Source of the DNA: Cyrtodaria siliqua
Lineage: Eukaryota > Mollusca > Bivalvia > Adapedonta > Hiatellidae
Assembly: GCA_037043455.1 (NCBI GenBank)
Contig: JAWPHD010001222.1
Coordinates: 1 to 64,000 of the forward strand
DNA: 64,000 nucleotides
Direction: 5' to 3'
Shown: one piece after another, positions 35,360-46,954 of the stretch
Layout of the letters: every line of letters starts with the position of its first letter
How positions within the stretch are numbered: position 1 is the first letter of the stretch
Made by a program: the position numbers and the translations under genes
The notes under the pieces: model-generated
Database searches by the model: none
Seen by the model: the letters and a program-made list of their open reading frames with translations, nothing else
What the model was told of the DNA's origin: nothing

Positions 35360-36610
35360 GGCAATTTGGTTGTACATTTAAATTCGTTCCACCACTACGA
35401 TCTTAAAAGTTTAGTCATTGATAAAAACGAGGAAAATGCCGTACAAAACAGTACTTTCATGGTTTTTAACTGTGAAGAACAGAACTTCTTGTATTATAAA
35501 AATCCCGTAAAACACGTATGTAAATGTAAGCGTTAGAGGTATATACCATAATTATTTCATTGACTTATTTGTGTTGGTGGGCAGTAAACCGTTCACCCAA
35601 TCACTTGGCATTATACCAATTTAGCGTAACAAGATTTTCTAACCTCGTAACCTATTTCCAGCCTATTGTATTTGGGGAGGAGAAACATTGTATAGGTAAC
35701 TGTAAATCACTGTTAGACATACAATTGCATGAGAAAATGGTGATATTCAATTTATTTCAGTTGTTGTATATATACGAAGCCAACATATTAAAACACAAGA
35801 AATCCGTGGATTTACATGTCTCGCCTAACGGGGGCGGGACTTAAAAATAAAAGATAAAGGATGCTTAAATGAAAGTTTGTAAACATTCTAATAACTAAAA
35901 ACAATGGAGTTTACAGTTTGCTGAGATGACATTTAAGTGCATTTGTTTAAAAACAAAATGCCATTCTATATAAAAAAAGAAAAAAAAATTAAAAAAAGAA
36001 TAAAAAATCATCTACTGCGAGGTCATAGATGAAATCCATGCGTCCAAAAAGATGCACTACCTAAGACACAACTATGTCAAAATGGAATATTTTGTCTTCC
36101 AAAGATTAAAGCCCCAACTGCCATTTAAAAGCCAGAAGTTGGCGCTGGCGCAGGTTTCTATATAAAGTATGCATGTTTCACATCAGAGGTCCCTTTTTCA
36201 AAATTGTGAAAAAAATATTGTAAAATAAATTATGAAAAGTTGCACAAATACACATTTAAACATGTTACATCTATTGGTGTAATTATTTTTTAAACAATCA
36301 TTTGCAAAGTATAGTTTCAAAAAATAATTTAAACCGTCACACATTTTGAATTTGCCGGGAGGAGCCTATGAGGTTATGACCCTTGCTAATACAGAATGTA
36401 AACATTTCCCACATGGCTGTGTTTATCAACAAGTGTGCTGCAGCAGATGGCTTAGAACTAATCTGTATTATCATCATCAAAACCAGACAATGTAAAGCAT
36501 CACAATTAAAGCGGGTTGTCAACCGACCTTTAAAAAGGCACAAAATCTTGATTTTGCGTGGTTATAACTGTAGAGGAAAAGTGTTCATTTGTGAAATATT
36601 ATTGTCATTC
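35360..36610. other. Unassigned sequence
   Basis: Several short ORFs lack recognisable domains. The module at 35688-35730 (TAACTGTAAATCACTGTTAG) is a diverged third copy of the repeat beside the poly-G tracts at 25.05 and 25.12 kb. An A-rich run lies at 35970-36007. Confidence 0.35.
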
Positions 36611-36621
36611 AATTCAAATTA

Positions 36622-37060
36622 GAATGAATGAATGAATGGTGTTTTACGGCACGTCGACACATAAATAGGTCATATTGTGCGCAAAAACTGATGAAAGATG
36701 AAGAAATGAAGGATTAATTAAAAATAATGTAAATATAAAAACATAAAACTATTTACATATAAGGGATAATATGGTAGTAATATAAACTATACATGTAAAT
36801 CAACAAATGCCCCAAAACGGGTATATAAAGAAGTAACTATATACAAGAACATATTATAATGATTTATATATTCTGACTCCCTTCAGGAGATCTAAAACAA
36901 GACTAAAATCTATAGTATTAAATAACTCGGTCATAGTAGTAAACAGTGTAGTACCTTTGACGTATAGGATCAAAGTCTACACATTTCAACAAGATGTGTT
37001 TGACCGTTAACGGTGCAAAGCAGGGTATACATTCTGGTAATTGCTCACCTTGCAATAAAG
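36622..37060 (-). mobile_element. LINE 3' end, 5'-truncated copy
   Basis: Same family as 25,995-26,966 in inverse orientation: a (GAAT)n tail at 36622, the conserved GTTTTACGGCACGTCGACAC 3'UTR, then coding remains (complement of TTGGAATGTGTAGACTTTGA at about 36970-36990). Truncated near 37060 and joined to pearl-like sequence. Confidence 0.75.
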
Positions 37061-37207
37061 AGTCGGCTGCTTCAGCATACATTTGTAGGACAATGTTTAC
37101 ATCAGCTATTTTAGTTGACAGACAGGCTGTGTGCAGCAGTGGTAATTTGATAGGCCCCTCCTACAAATATATTCTACCGGGGCAGTAAATGTTGGGGGTT
37201 TAAGCTA

Positions 37208-38845
37208 TAAACCAGGTGTAAAGCATCAAGTTCATAAATATAGTTCCTGATAAAGTGGTGTAAATGTAACATTTAAAGTTATCTGCTCTTTGCTTGGATG
37301 GTGATGGTCACATCCACATTTGCTTTTTGACACGTTGTGATGTACTACCCAAGAAACAACTATAAACAAAGTTTGAAAGATGTAGTGTATACAGTTTGCG
37401 AGAAGGTGAACTAAACGCAAATGTTGAAGGTAAAAAGTATTAAGTTATCTGCCCCTTGCTTGGAGGGTAAAGGTCACATCCACATTTGCTTTGTCACGTT
37501 GCAATGTACCACTCACGATACAACTATAAGCAAAGTTTGAAAGGTATGTTGCATACAGTTTGTGAAAAAGTGACCTTAACGCAAACGTTGAACGTAAAAA
37601 GTATAAGGTTATCTGCCCTTTGCTTGGACAGTCAAGGTCACATCCACATTTGCTTTATCATGTTGCGATGTACCACCCAAGTTACAACTATAAACCGAGT
37701 TTGAAAGTTGTAGTGCTTACAGTTTGCGAGAAATTGACCTCAACGCAAAAGTTGAAGGTAATAAATATTAAGTTATCTGATCTTTGCTTAGAGGGTCAAG
37801 GTCACTTCCACATTTGCTTTGTCACATTGCAATGTACCACCTAAGATACAACTATAAGCAACGATTAGAAGGTCTAGTACAACAGTTTGTGAAAAAGTGA
37901 CCTAAATGCAAAAGTTGAATGAATGAATGGTGTTTTATGGCACGTCGACACATAAATAGGTCATACCTTGCGCAAAAACTGACGAAAGATAAAGAAATGA
38001 AGGATTAATTAAAAATTAATGTAAATATATAAAGATAAAACTATTTACAAATAAGGGATGATATGGTAGTAATATAAACTATATATGTAAATCAACAAAT
38101 GCCCCAAAACGGGTATATAAAGAAGTAAATATGTACAAGAACATATAATGATTTATATAGTCTGACTTCCCTCAGGAAATCTAAAACAAGACTAAAATCT
38201 ATAGTATCAAATAACTCGGTCATAGTGTTAACATTGTAGTACCTTTGACGCATAGGATCAAAGTCTACACATTCCAACAACAGTGTTTGACTGTGCAAAG
38301 CAGGGTATACATTCTAGTAATTGGTCACCTTGTAACAAATATGAATAAGTATAACGTGTATGCCCTATCCGGGCTAGGACAACTTCCTCTCGACGAATGG
38401 GTCTACTAGAAGGACGCCATTCTCCGAGTAACGGTTTAATTGAATGGAGTTTATTGTTAACTGACAAATCCCAAGAGGCTTGCCAATAGTTACGAATATA
38501 TGTGTAATACAACTTTTAAAATCAGTATAAGGTAATTTGGCATTAGATATATGTGTAAACCTAATGCTGCTTTAGCACTATCAACTCTATCATTACCACA
38601 TGCAAAAGTTGAACGTAAAATATATTGTTATCTTCCCTTTGCTTGGAAGGTCAAGGTAACTTCCACATTCGCTTTGTCATGTTGCGATGTACCACCTAAG
38701 ATACAACTATAAGCAAAGTTTGAAAGGTCTAGTGCATACAGTTTGTGAAAAAGTGACCTAAACGCAAAAGTTGAACGTAAAAATATTAAGTTATCTGCCC
38801 TTTGCTTGGTGGGTCATATGTTCCCCCCGAAAATTTCGGGAGGAT
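37208..38845 (+). mobile_element. Pearl-like array, core about 164 bp, split by a LINE
   Basis: CATCCACATTTGC (or CTTCCACATT) recurs at 37311, 37477, 37641, 37805 and, after the LINE, 38660; the spacing is 164-166 bp (161 after subtracting the insertion). The core includes GTTATCTGCCCTTTGCTTGG and CAACTATAAGCAAAGTTTG. The right end is a palindrome CCCGAAAATTTCGGG (38825-38841). Tandem cores of about 160 bp with a terminal hairpin fit bivalve pearl/HINE-type non-autonomous elements. ORFs within it are chance. Confidence 0.7.
37919..38599 (-). mobile_element. 5'-truncated LINE insertion with 13-bp target duplication
   Basis: A 681-bp copy of the 26-kb LINE family. Its flanks are ATGCAAAAGTTGA at 37906-37918 and again at 38600-38612, a clean target-site duplication inside the pearl-like array. 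The minus-strand remnants are a short RNase H part, NNKLHSIKPLLGEW, IRREEVVLARIGHTR, the zinc-motif region (partly deleted), VDFDPMRQRYYNVNT, a stop, and the conserved 3'UTR with a short (GAAT)n tail. The intact duplication implies target-primed insertion after the array formed. Confidence 0.88.
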
Positions 38846-38976
38846 AAAAAACAGGCTTTCCCCATACACAGTTTCAAGTTAGTATTCAGTTATTTTTAAA
38901 GTTTTAGTTAATTCAGCGTGCTTAAACAGTATTTACATATAAACTACTAAACACATATTACTCATTCTTATTATAG

Positions 38977-39146
38977 ATAACATATTTAAAGAGATGAAGA
39001 ACACCATTATAAAACTGAAGAAGGAAAACGAAGTTGTTGCTAAAGAACTTGACAAAGCTAAAGTAGTACTTGGAAGAGTCACAGCTGTGCTGCGAATACG
39101 AGAATACAATAAACATCAAGGACGTCCTGCTAAACAAGATACATAG
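38977..39146 (+). CDS. Candidate terminal exon with coiled coil
   Basis: After an acceptor TTCTTATTATAG|ATAAC, one frame reads IFKEMKNTIIKLKKENEVV, AKELDKAKVVLGRVTAVL and RIREYNKHQGRPAKQDT to a TAG. The Lys/Glu-rich heptad-like run predicts a coiled coil of about 40 residues with a basic C terminus. An AATAAA lies at 39585-39590. No family was recognised and no upstream exon was found; the upstream sequence is pearl-like repeat. The antisense ORF is a shadow. Confidence 0.35.
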
Positions 39147-39149
39147 AAC

Positions 39150-40090
39150 ATACATACATGAGTAAAACAACGCTCAAACTGAGCTCACATATTAAATAGC
39201 TATCATAAAAGCTCTGTGAACTTTAATTTGCGAGAATTATTCCGATCAAACATTTTTCAATTAAAGTAAATGCATACTTCTGATCATAATTCCTAAGTAC
39301 CCACCTAAGAATTTGTCAATAAAATATTGATATTTTTTATTTCTTGATAAACTGTTGTATTTCTGGAGAATGAAGACTGATACGAGCTCATGAATATAAA
39401 CAAGAAAAGTTATAGTATACAATATATACTATGACGACGACCGGCAATAAGAATGAAAATTGTAGAATATATTTGTTGTAATGCATTGCATTGGAATGAC
39501 AGCATCATGTTTGGTTTGTTTGTGTAAACTTAATAGCGAGTTCTGTTTGGTGTAGCAATGGCAGAGAACAAAATGGAAAAGCTAAATAAAGATAGAATGT
39601 TTCTAAACGTCCAATTTAAGTGCTTTGCTATAACCAAGAAAGCGCTATATTCCATATTTTTATATTAAGCAAAGGCTGGAGGAGCTGGACAAAAAGGACC
39701 TTCGTTAAAACCGACAATTCGCTATAGCTGATTTCGGCTATAAATATATATTCAGGCTATATGTATTCTTTTGACTATAAATAATTGTTTAATGCACAAT
39801 TATAGAAAAACACACTCTGAATATGTTACATACATACAGTAATAATATGATGATGACTATCAAATGTACTTTTTTTGTTAGTTCATGCTGTACAAAAACA
39901 TTACTGATGTGGAAAAAAAAATTGTATGTACAACTCAGTGTGTCAGGTCCCTGCCCAGACTTGAACTTGAATCTCTTTCCTCGAAAGAAAAGCGTGTTTC
40001 CTTACCCTACAGAAATCGCCCAGACATCACAAAAAGAGTGTACAAAACTAAGCGAAATTAATAAAAATGTAGATCAAAAAAATGTCAAAC
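39150..40090. other. Possible 3'UTR and unassigned sequence
   Basis: AT-rich, with a polyadenylation signal at 39585 that would serve the candidate exon upstream. The 90-residue ORF at 39823-40095 lacks a recognisable domain. Confidence 0.35.
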
Positions 40091-40154
40091 TATAACTACC
40101 ACTGAAGGTTATTAATACCCCTGCAAACGCATACCCCATGACTTCATCTATATG

Positions 40155-40950
40155 CGCAGTTCCACTTCATACTGATGCTTCTCAAAAAGTTTGTGGTATG
40201 ACAGAGGTCACAGGTCAAGAGAACAGTGACCTTATTTTGGTAAGCGACACGCCGCTATCCAGAGATGTATCCACATACCAAGTATGGTATCTGTAAGTGT
40301 TATTGTATTGAAAATATGGTCCGGACAAGCATTTTCTATGACAGAGGTCACAGGTCATGGTCACAATTACCTTATTCTGGTAGGCGACACACCGCTATTC
40401 CAAGATGTATCCACATACCGAGTTTGCTATCTGTGAGTGTTATAGTACTGAAAATACGGTCCAGACAATCATTTTCTATGACAGAAGTCACAGGTCAAGG
40501 TCAAAGTCAGTGACCTTATTTTTGTACGCGACACACAGCTATCCCAAGATGTATCCACAGGCCAAATTTGGTGTCTCTAAGTGTTATAGAATTGAAAATA
40601 CGGTGCAGGCAAGCATTTTCTATGCATTTTCTATGACAGAGATCACAGGTCAATGTCACAATGACCTTATTTTGGTACGCGACACACCACTATCCCAAGA
40701 TATATGCACATGCCAAGTTTGGTATCTCTGAGAGTCATACTATTGAAAATGCGGTCCAAACAAGCATTTTCTATGACAGACGTCACAGGTGAAGATCACA
40801 GTAACTTTATTTTGGTATGTCAAAGTGTTATAGTATTGAAAATATGACCCGGACAAGCATTCAGAAGGACGGACGGATGGAAGGACGGACGTATGGAAGG
40901 TTGGTAAAGGTGCAAACCTATAGTCCCGAACGGAACCGGTGGGGGACTAA
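40155..40950 (+). mobile_element. Pearl-like array, 140-bp core, ACGG end
   Basis: GACAGAGGTCACAGGTC-type blocks recur at 40200, 40341, 40481, 40635 and 40775 (spacing 140, 140, 154, 140). The fourth copy carries a 14-bp internal duplication. The core includes CTATCCCAAGATGTATCCAC and ACGGTCCGGACAAGCATT. It ends in a GGACGGACGGATGGAAGG microsatellite (40868-40900) and a terminal hairpin TAGTCCC...GGGGACTA (40921-40949). Cores, ACGG microsatellite and hairpin match the pearl layout. ORFs along it are by-products. Confidence 0.75.
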
Positions 40951-42230
40951 ACAAGAGGGCCAAATGGCCTTAAATCGATCACCTGAGGATCTTTGCAATG
41001 ATGAAAAAATTGTCCTCTCGCAAATGCTGACTGAAGATGTTTTTTAGTCTTTCCTTATGTAAGTCTATGTAAAAACATGCAAAATTTCTTCATACACTTT
41101 GGACCCAGGGGTTGCAACCACATTTGACCCCAGGGATTTCAAATGAGCAAACTTGATAGACGATAGATGGTTAGCGATCACTAATAATAATAATAAAGAA
41201 CAAGAGAGAAAGAGTGTATGTGGATGCTTTACAAGCTAAAATGGCTCTTATATCAAGGGGTTTCATCATTAAATTCCTTTCAATACCTTTTTACAAGTGC
41301 AAAACACAACAACATCCTCAACTGAAATTTAAGCCACAACTCCATGCTAACAATTTAAAAGAAGATTATTTAGTTTTCCCTATATAAGTCTATGTAAAAC
41401 ATGCAAAATCTTTATATACAAACTTTAGAAAAATTAACAAAAGAAAAAACACATCCAAAGCCCTAGCTTCCCAGTATACAAGAAGTAATTCAAAGATTTG
41501 TCTACGTGGCCATCTTGGATGTCACTTTTAACTTATTTTAAATTGAAAAACATTCATCAAAGGATCATCCATGTGAAGTTTGGTCAAAATTGTTCAAGCT
41601 GTTTCTGAGAAGACGACTTTTTGAAGATTATCCCTATATAAGTCTATGTAAAACATGTGATCCTAGGGCGGGGCCAAATGTGACCCCAGGATCACCATTT
41701 GAACAAGCTTGGTAGAGGACCATAAGCTTATAGTAAATGCAAAATATTAAACATCTGGCTCTTGTAGTTTCAGAAGAATATTTTTTTAAGTATTTCCCTA
41801 TACAAGTCTATGTAAAACATTTGACCCTGGGGAGGGGCCAATTGTGACCCAAGGGTCACCATTTGTACAAACTTGGTAGAGGACCATACATTTATAGCAA
41901 ACGCAAAACATTAAACCTCTGGCTCTTGTAGTTTCAATGAAGAAGATTTTTTCAGTTTTCCCTATATAAGCCTATGTAAAACGTGCAAAATCTGTATATA
42001 CTGTACCAACTTTAGAAAAATTCAACAAAAGAAAAACAGGAAACAATAATAAAAATGAATAATAAAAAAAAATCCAATGGGATTTGAACCTACGGCCTTT
42101 AAATAGCTTCCCAGTGTACAAGAAGTATTTTAAAGATTTTTCTATGGCAGCCATCTTGGATGTCGTGTTTACCTAATTTTAATAAATTTAAAAAACATTC
42201 ACCTAAGGATCATCCATGTGAAAGGACAAA

Positions 42231-42806
42231 GTATGATAAGGGGGTATTTTGGCCCCCAATATATTCGAAATGCAAAAGAATAATATTTACATATAACATG
42301 TATAATCTGTTGTGCATATTGAAGTAAACTGATCATATTCTATCTTCAAAATATATTTTTTTATTTATTTTATTTATCTAAAAGAATTATATAGGGTCTC
42401 GAAAAACGGCACTTTTGGTAATTTTGTTTTATTTTGTAGATTTTGGACCTTTCTGGGCAAGATTTTGATCCTAAAAATATAGAGCGCACCTCCGAGCACA
42501 CACAGTTTTTTGACTAATGATGTATCCCTATCAAGGACCCGTTCCAACAAAAAAATCAGCTGTGCTCGAGGGTGCGCTCTGTATTTCCAAGACCAAAAAC
42601 TGATCAAAAACTGCTGAAAATGAACAAAAATTTCATATTTTGAAAGAAAAGGCCTTGTTTTGGGGCTCTTAAACTCTTTTAGAGAGTTCAAACGTACTTG
42701 TAATGAGTTTTAACATTGATTCAGTTCATTTGTAGCTAAACTAGATATTCAAAATGTGTGCATTAAAACTTTCAATATTCGGGGCCAATTTTGTCCTTTA
42801 TCATAC
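42231..42806. mobile_element. 576-bp inverted-repeat element in the pearl-like array
   Basis: GTATGATAAGGGGGTATTTT at 42231 matches the complement of the right end (GTATGATAAAGGACAAAATT) ending at 42806, with GGCCCC just inside both. An inner inverted pair (AGAGCGCACCTCCGAGCAC and GTGCTCGAGGGTGCGCTCT) forms a second hairpin at 42480-42580. Pearl-like sequence flanks both sides. No transposase; MITE-like. Confidence 0.65.
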
Positions 42807-42893
42807 CTAGTGCTTTGGTCAAAATTAGCCGTTTCTGAGAGGAAGATTTTTGAAAATTTCCCTATGCAAGACTTTGTAAAACATGTGACCTCT

Positions 42894-42914
42894 GGGGGGG
42901 GGGGGGGGGGGGGG
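42894..42914. repeat. Poly-G tract
   Basis: An uninterrupted G run of about 20 inside a pearl-like core where related copies have CTGGGGCGGGG, so it probably grew by slippage. G-quadruplex potential. Confidence 0.9.
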
Positions 42915-43744
42915 TTGGGGATGGAACAAACTTGGTAGAGGACCATAATCTTATAGCAAATGCAAAATATTAAACCTCTGGCTCTTGCAGTTTCAGAGAA
43001 GATGATTTTTTAAGTTTTTCCCTATACAAAATGTGACCCATTTGAACAAACTTATTAAAGGACCATAAGCTTATAGTAAACGCAAAATATTAAACTTCTG
43101 GCTCTTGTAGCTTCAGAGACTGAAGAAGATTTTTTTCCCCCTATATAAGTCTATGTAAAATTGTGACCCTCGGGGTAGGGCCGATTTTGACCCCAGGGTC
43201 ACCATTTGAACAAACTTAATAGAGGACCATAAGCTGATGCTACATGTAATACATGAGAGCTCTGTGCCTTGTGGTTTTAGAGAAGAAGATTTTTTTAAAG
43301 AGTGTTCCTGTATGTCTATGAAAAACATGCAAAATCTCATTATGCAAACTTTGGATCCCCGGGGCAAGGTCATTTTTGACCCCGGGGAATTTATTTGAAC
43401 AAATTTGATAGTTAGCCCTTGGCGGTCATTTTGAAGAAAAACTGTCGAAATCTGTCTGGCGGTTCTTGAGAAGAAGATTTTTTAAGGTTTCGACTATATA
43501 TGGTAATGGCGGCCATCTTGAATGTCGTGCTGACCTAATTTGAACAAATGTAAAAAGCATTCATCTAAGGATCATCCATGTGAAGTATGGTCAAAATGGG
43601 CCAAGTGGTTTCTGAGGAGAAGACGTTTGAAGCAAAAGTTAACGACGACGGACGACGACGGACGAAGAGTGATCCCAATAGATCTTTGAGCCTTCGGCTC
43701 AGGCGATCTAAAACATGAGACGCTTAACAATAATTTTCCTGGCC

Positions 43745-44411
43745 TTACTGAAAATATGTATGGTACAGGAATCGTTTATCAACAAAAGTTCTCTGGCAGG
43801 CATGTACTGACTTTGGACATGCATTGCCTTTCATTTGTAACACCTCTACTTTCGAGGTGCTCATATTCACTTTATATATATTGCCCAAATGTCCAGCGGT
43901 ATTGTCTCTCTCCGTCAGAAAAATAAACCGTCCGTTATGATGTGCCGCCCCTAACAGATTTCTGTCTGTCGGAACTTTAAATCTGACGTCGGTAAAACCA
44001 AAATCATCAGGAACTTTCACTATTCCGTTAACATCCTGGCCAAATATGTGATAAATATTCTCTCGCCAATGGTCGTGGTTATGAGACGTGTAAAGGTGAA
44101 CGGCAGATTTGAGACCACCGATGTCTCCTTGAGACGCGAATGAAAACACTGAACATAACTCAAGCGTTCCCCGCCCTTCCCGACCCCTCCAAATACAAGT
44201 GTCTGTTCTCCGCTGACGGCAGCAGCTGTTGAGTGAACCGGGTGCGTAAGCTCACCCACTGTACGCCAGCGTTGACCCGGAATGTAATATCCTTCAATCG
44301 AGCCCATCACCTGACTGGCCTTGGGCATTTTGAAGTTATTGCCACCAATACAATACAGTGAGTTTCCCACGGATACCATACAATGCTGACAACGACCTTT
44401 CTTCAGCTGAC
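43745..44411 (-). CDS. BTB-kelch gene, terminal kelch exon (frameshifted)
   Basis: The exon follows a strong acceptor TGTCTTCCACAG|GTCAGC (start 44411). It encodes kelch blades: HCMVSVGNSLYCIGG, GYYIPGQRWRTVGELTHPVH, TAAAVSGEQTLVFGG and LSYVQCFHSR, with the GG, Y and W positions of the kelch motif. The frame then ends at a stop just before 44020, while the next frame continues kelch-like (FGQDVNGIVKVPDDFGF, HHNGRFIFLTERD, GNIYKVN) to TAA at 43745. The switch lies near 44040-44060, so a 1-base frameshift or assembly error is likely. Kelch propellers usually recruit substrates to Cullin-3 ligases through the BTB partner domain. The preceding exon ends in phase 1, matching this acceptor (Gly codon G|GT). 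Confidence 0.65.
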
Positions 44412-44567
44412 CTGTGGAAGACAAACTAGTTCTATAGCATAAAGCTTCACAAACTATTTTTTTATCATTTATCAAAACTTTTAAATTTAATTTTTCATCA
44501 ATTTTTATTTATAATTTATTTAGTTTGTTTTGTCCATTCAACACTGATAAGAAAAAACAAGAGGCCC

Positions 44568-45600
44568 AAGAGGGCCTGTGGACGCTCTACTGGCTAATAT
44601 GGCTCTTATAACATGTATGAAGCGAGTGACTATCGACTTAATGAGGCAATATATAGCATTTTTAACTAAATCAAGAGCCATAACTCGTCTGGCTGGTTTT
44701 CGAACTTGGCCAGTAGAGATAATAAAAATAAAAAAACAAAAAAAATAAAGAAATATAAAAATAACAAAAGAAAAACAAGTAAAAAAATCTGGTAAAGTTT
44801 GGTAAAGATCAGATGAAAAATGGAGGCCCTATCGCCTTAACAAGGCAAAATATAGCATATTTAACGAAATCAAGGGCCATAACTCCGCTGTTACTGGTCC
44901 GATTTGGCTGGTTTTGTATCTGTCCCGAGCTTTTATTGATATTAACAATCTGATAAAGTTTGGTAAAGATCGGATAAACAAGAGGTCCAAGAGGGCCTGT
45001 GGATGCTCTACTGGCTAAAAATCTGGTAAAGTTTGCTAAGATCGCAAGAAAAATGAAGACCCTATCGTCCTAACGAGGCAAAATATAGCATTTTTAACTA
45101 AATCAAGGGCCATAACTCTGCTGTTACTGGTCCGATCTGGTTGGTTTTCGAACGTGTCCGAGCTTTCATTGACATTAACAATCTGTTAAAGTTTGGTAAA
45201 GATCAGATGAAAAATGAAAGCCCTATCGTCTTAACGAGGCAAAATATAGCATTGTTAACTAAATCAAGGGCCATAACTCCACTGTTACTGGACCGATCTG
45301 GCTGGTTTTCAAACGTGTCCGAGCTATCATTGACATTAACAATCTGGTAAAGTTTGGTAAAGATCGGATAAACAATGCCCTATCATCTTAACAAGGCAAA
45401 ATATAGCATTTTTAACTAATCAAGGGCCATAACTCCGCTGTTACTGGTCTGATTTGGCTGGTTTTCGAGCTTTCATTGACATTAACAATCTGGTAAAGTT
45501 TGGTAAAGATCAGATGAAAAATAAAGGCCCTATCGTCTTAACGAGACAAAACTTAACGACGGACGGACGATGGACAACTCAGCATCCCATAATAAAAATA
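44568..45600 (+). mobile_element. Pearl-like array, 161-bp core, in the kelch intron
   Basis: The left end is ACAAGAGGCCCAAGAGGGCC. GGTAAAGATCAGATGAAAAA-type blocks recur at 44801, 44962, 45195, 45356 and 45502 (161, 233, 161, 146). The core includes GGGCCATAACTCCGCTGTTA and CCTATCGTCTTAACGAGGC. It ends at GACGGACGGACGATGG (45557-45572) and a short hairpin (AGCATAAAAATGCT, 45600-45613). It lies in the intron between the kelch exons. An inverted fragment of the same core is at 27,945-28,090. Confidence 0.75.
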
Positions 45601-45677
45601 GCATAAAAATGCTGAAAATGGATGGTTATCACCGTTATATACCCAAGTTAAATATTACTGAACCTGAGTATACGAAC

Positions 45678-45868
45678 CTGAGCTAGGGACCCACTCATTA
45701 CGTTCACTCTCAAACTTGAGAAGAGTCTTCGGATTATTTGTACCGCCGGTTAGGTATACATCGTAACTATGTGCGCAGATGGCAAAGTGGATCCCAGGAA
45801 ACTGAAGGCCCACAGACACAGCTGCCCTCGTAGAATGAACCTCGCTCATCAGCATTCTCCGTTACTAC
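45678..45868 (-). CDS. BTB-kelch gene, first kelch exon
   Basis: The minus-strand frame reads VGLQFPGIHFAICAHSYDVY, LTGGTNNPKTLLKFESER and NEWVPSS: one kelch blade with GG and W. It ends at donor AGCTCAG|GTTCGT (45678), phase 1, fitting the next exon. The best acceptor (CATTTACAG, exon start 45868) would put TAG TAA in the kelch frame almost at once. Either another acceptor is used (for example ...GGAG|AATG near 45857) or the exon is damaged. The ATG at 45855 is probably internal rather than a start. Confidence 0.55.
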
Positions 45869-45994
45869 CTGTAAATGGTCAACACAACACTTACCATAGT
45901 CTGATTTATATTTTTATTGCTTACAAAGAAGATCTTGCCATTTTCAAGATATAATTAATAAATATTACCTCAAATTTAATGGGGCAAGCGGCAA

Positions 45995-46415
45995 TCGTAT
46001 TTCTCTTAAGTTTTTCTACATAACCTGCATATTTGTAAACCATTATTAACTAGAACTAAAGGTTGTTTTTAATAAAAACAGATGTCCTCCCGACTTGGAA
46101 AAGAGCCATAAATCTGCCAAAAATCATTCAACTGGAACATGACAAAGATATGTGCAACTAGACTTGTCAACGATCATCTCAACCAAGTAGCGTTGAATCC
46201 GGAATGGGGATCAGGAGAAATAATTCGGACAATGTTTGCGTATGAAAACCTTTAATGGACCATAGTTTACCAAAAAATCATTCAACCGAAACAGGGCAAC
46301 AATATGCACATCTAGGCTTGGTACTTATCACCCCTGAAAAGTTTCATTGAAATCTGGACAACGGTTCAAGATAACTAGTCCAGACAAAGACAGACAGACG
46401 ATAAAAGCACCCATT
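45995..46415 (+). mobile_element. Short pearl-like element with ACAG microsatellite
   Basis: Two diverged cores share CCATAAATCTGCCAAAAATC / CCATAGTTTACCAAAAAATC and CAACTAGACTTG / CACATCTAGGCTTGG (about 46107 and 46260). They are followed by CCAGACAAAGACAGACAGACG (46381-46401). It lies in the intron between BTB and kelch exons. Confidence 0.5.
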
Positions 46416-46429
46416 TCCAATTACAAGAA

Positions 46430-46950
46430 GTTTTTTTTTTCAATTCTGGTGTTAAATTTCCCAATTGAAAGCAATTTATGTTTTGAAATAAAAATCATAT
46501 ACATACTGGCACATTAAATAAACATAGCAATGAGTATACATAATGCTTTTGTTCGAGAGTAAGCATTTCCCAATTTACGACAAAACAACACGTATTTTCC
46601 CAATTGAACGGGTACCGGTACCATTCCTAAAAGGTGAAAAAAATAAATCGCTGAAATTAAATTGAATATTACCATGATTACTGTTGTTAAATTGCTCATC
46701 ACTTCAATTAGCTTAAGAGTTACCAACTCATAAATCATTTTGCACATATTCAATCACGGGTATTTTAAGAATGCATGAATATAAACCTATACTTTTAATC
46801 GGCACATATACATAATTATATGATCTGAACACCAGACCAGAGTCTTGATAAATGGCTGTTTAGTATAATTTTCCCATTATTTGGCAGATTAGTGTCTTTA
46901 ATTATACTGGCTTCCTATATGATATCAAGGGTTCTATGATATAAGGCAGC
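46430..46950. other. Intron sequence of the BTB-kelch gene
   Basis: AT-rich. No exon encoding a BACK domain was recognised. The 79-residue minus ORF at 46514-46753 is hydrophobic and matches no BACK features. Confidence 0.4.
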
Positions 46951-46954
46951 TTAC

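Larger units (their letters stand above)
40955..43718 (+). mobile_element. Long pearl-like composite, core about 164 bp
   Basis: The left end starts ACAAGAGGGCCAAATGGCC. Cores with CCCTATATAAGTCTATGTAA, GGTCACCATTTGAACAAAC and GGTAGAGGACCATAAGC recur at about 164 bp (for example 41711 and 41875; 43054 and 43218). The right end has (GACGACG)n followed by GAGTGATCCCAATAG, a hairpin GAGCC-TTC-GGCTC and CGATCTAA (43690-43713). A hairpin shortly before CTRR is the Helitron-type 3' end, consistent with pearl as a non-autonomous Helentron relative. A 576-bp inverted-repeat element is inserted at 42231. A tRNA T-arm-like piece lies near 42073-42100. Confidence 0.65.

Noticed and set aside
37486..37844. 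Two plus-strand ORFs with similar peptides
   Set aside because: They are the 164-bp pearl-like core read in frame; no protein family.
39940..40025. tRNA gene on the minus strand
   Set aside because: A B-box-like AGTTCAAGTC is present but the A box and cloverleaf arms do not form.
40265..41047. Overlapping plus-strand ORFs of 76-108 residues
   Set aside because: They run through 140-bp cores and the ACGG microsatellite; repetitive products only.
46514..46753. BACK-domain exon of the kelch gene
   Set aside because: Hydrophobic sequence without BACK features or splice sites of matching phase.
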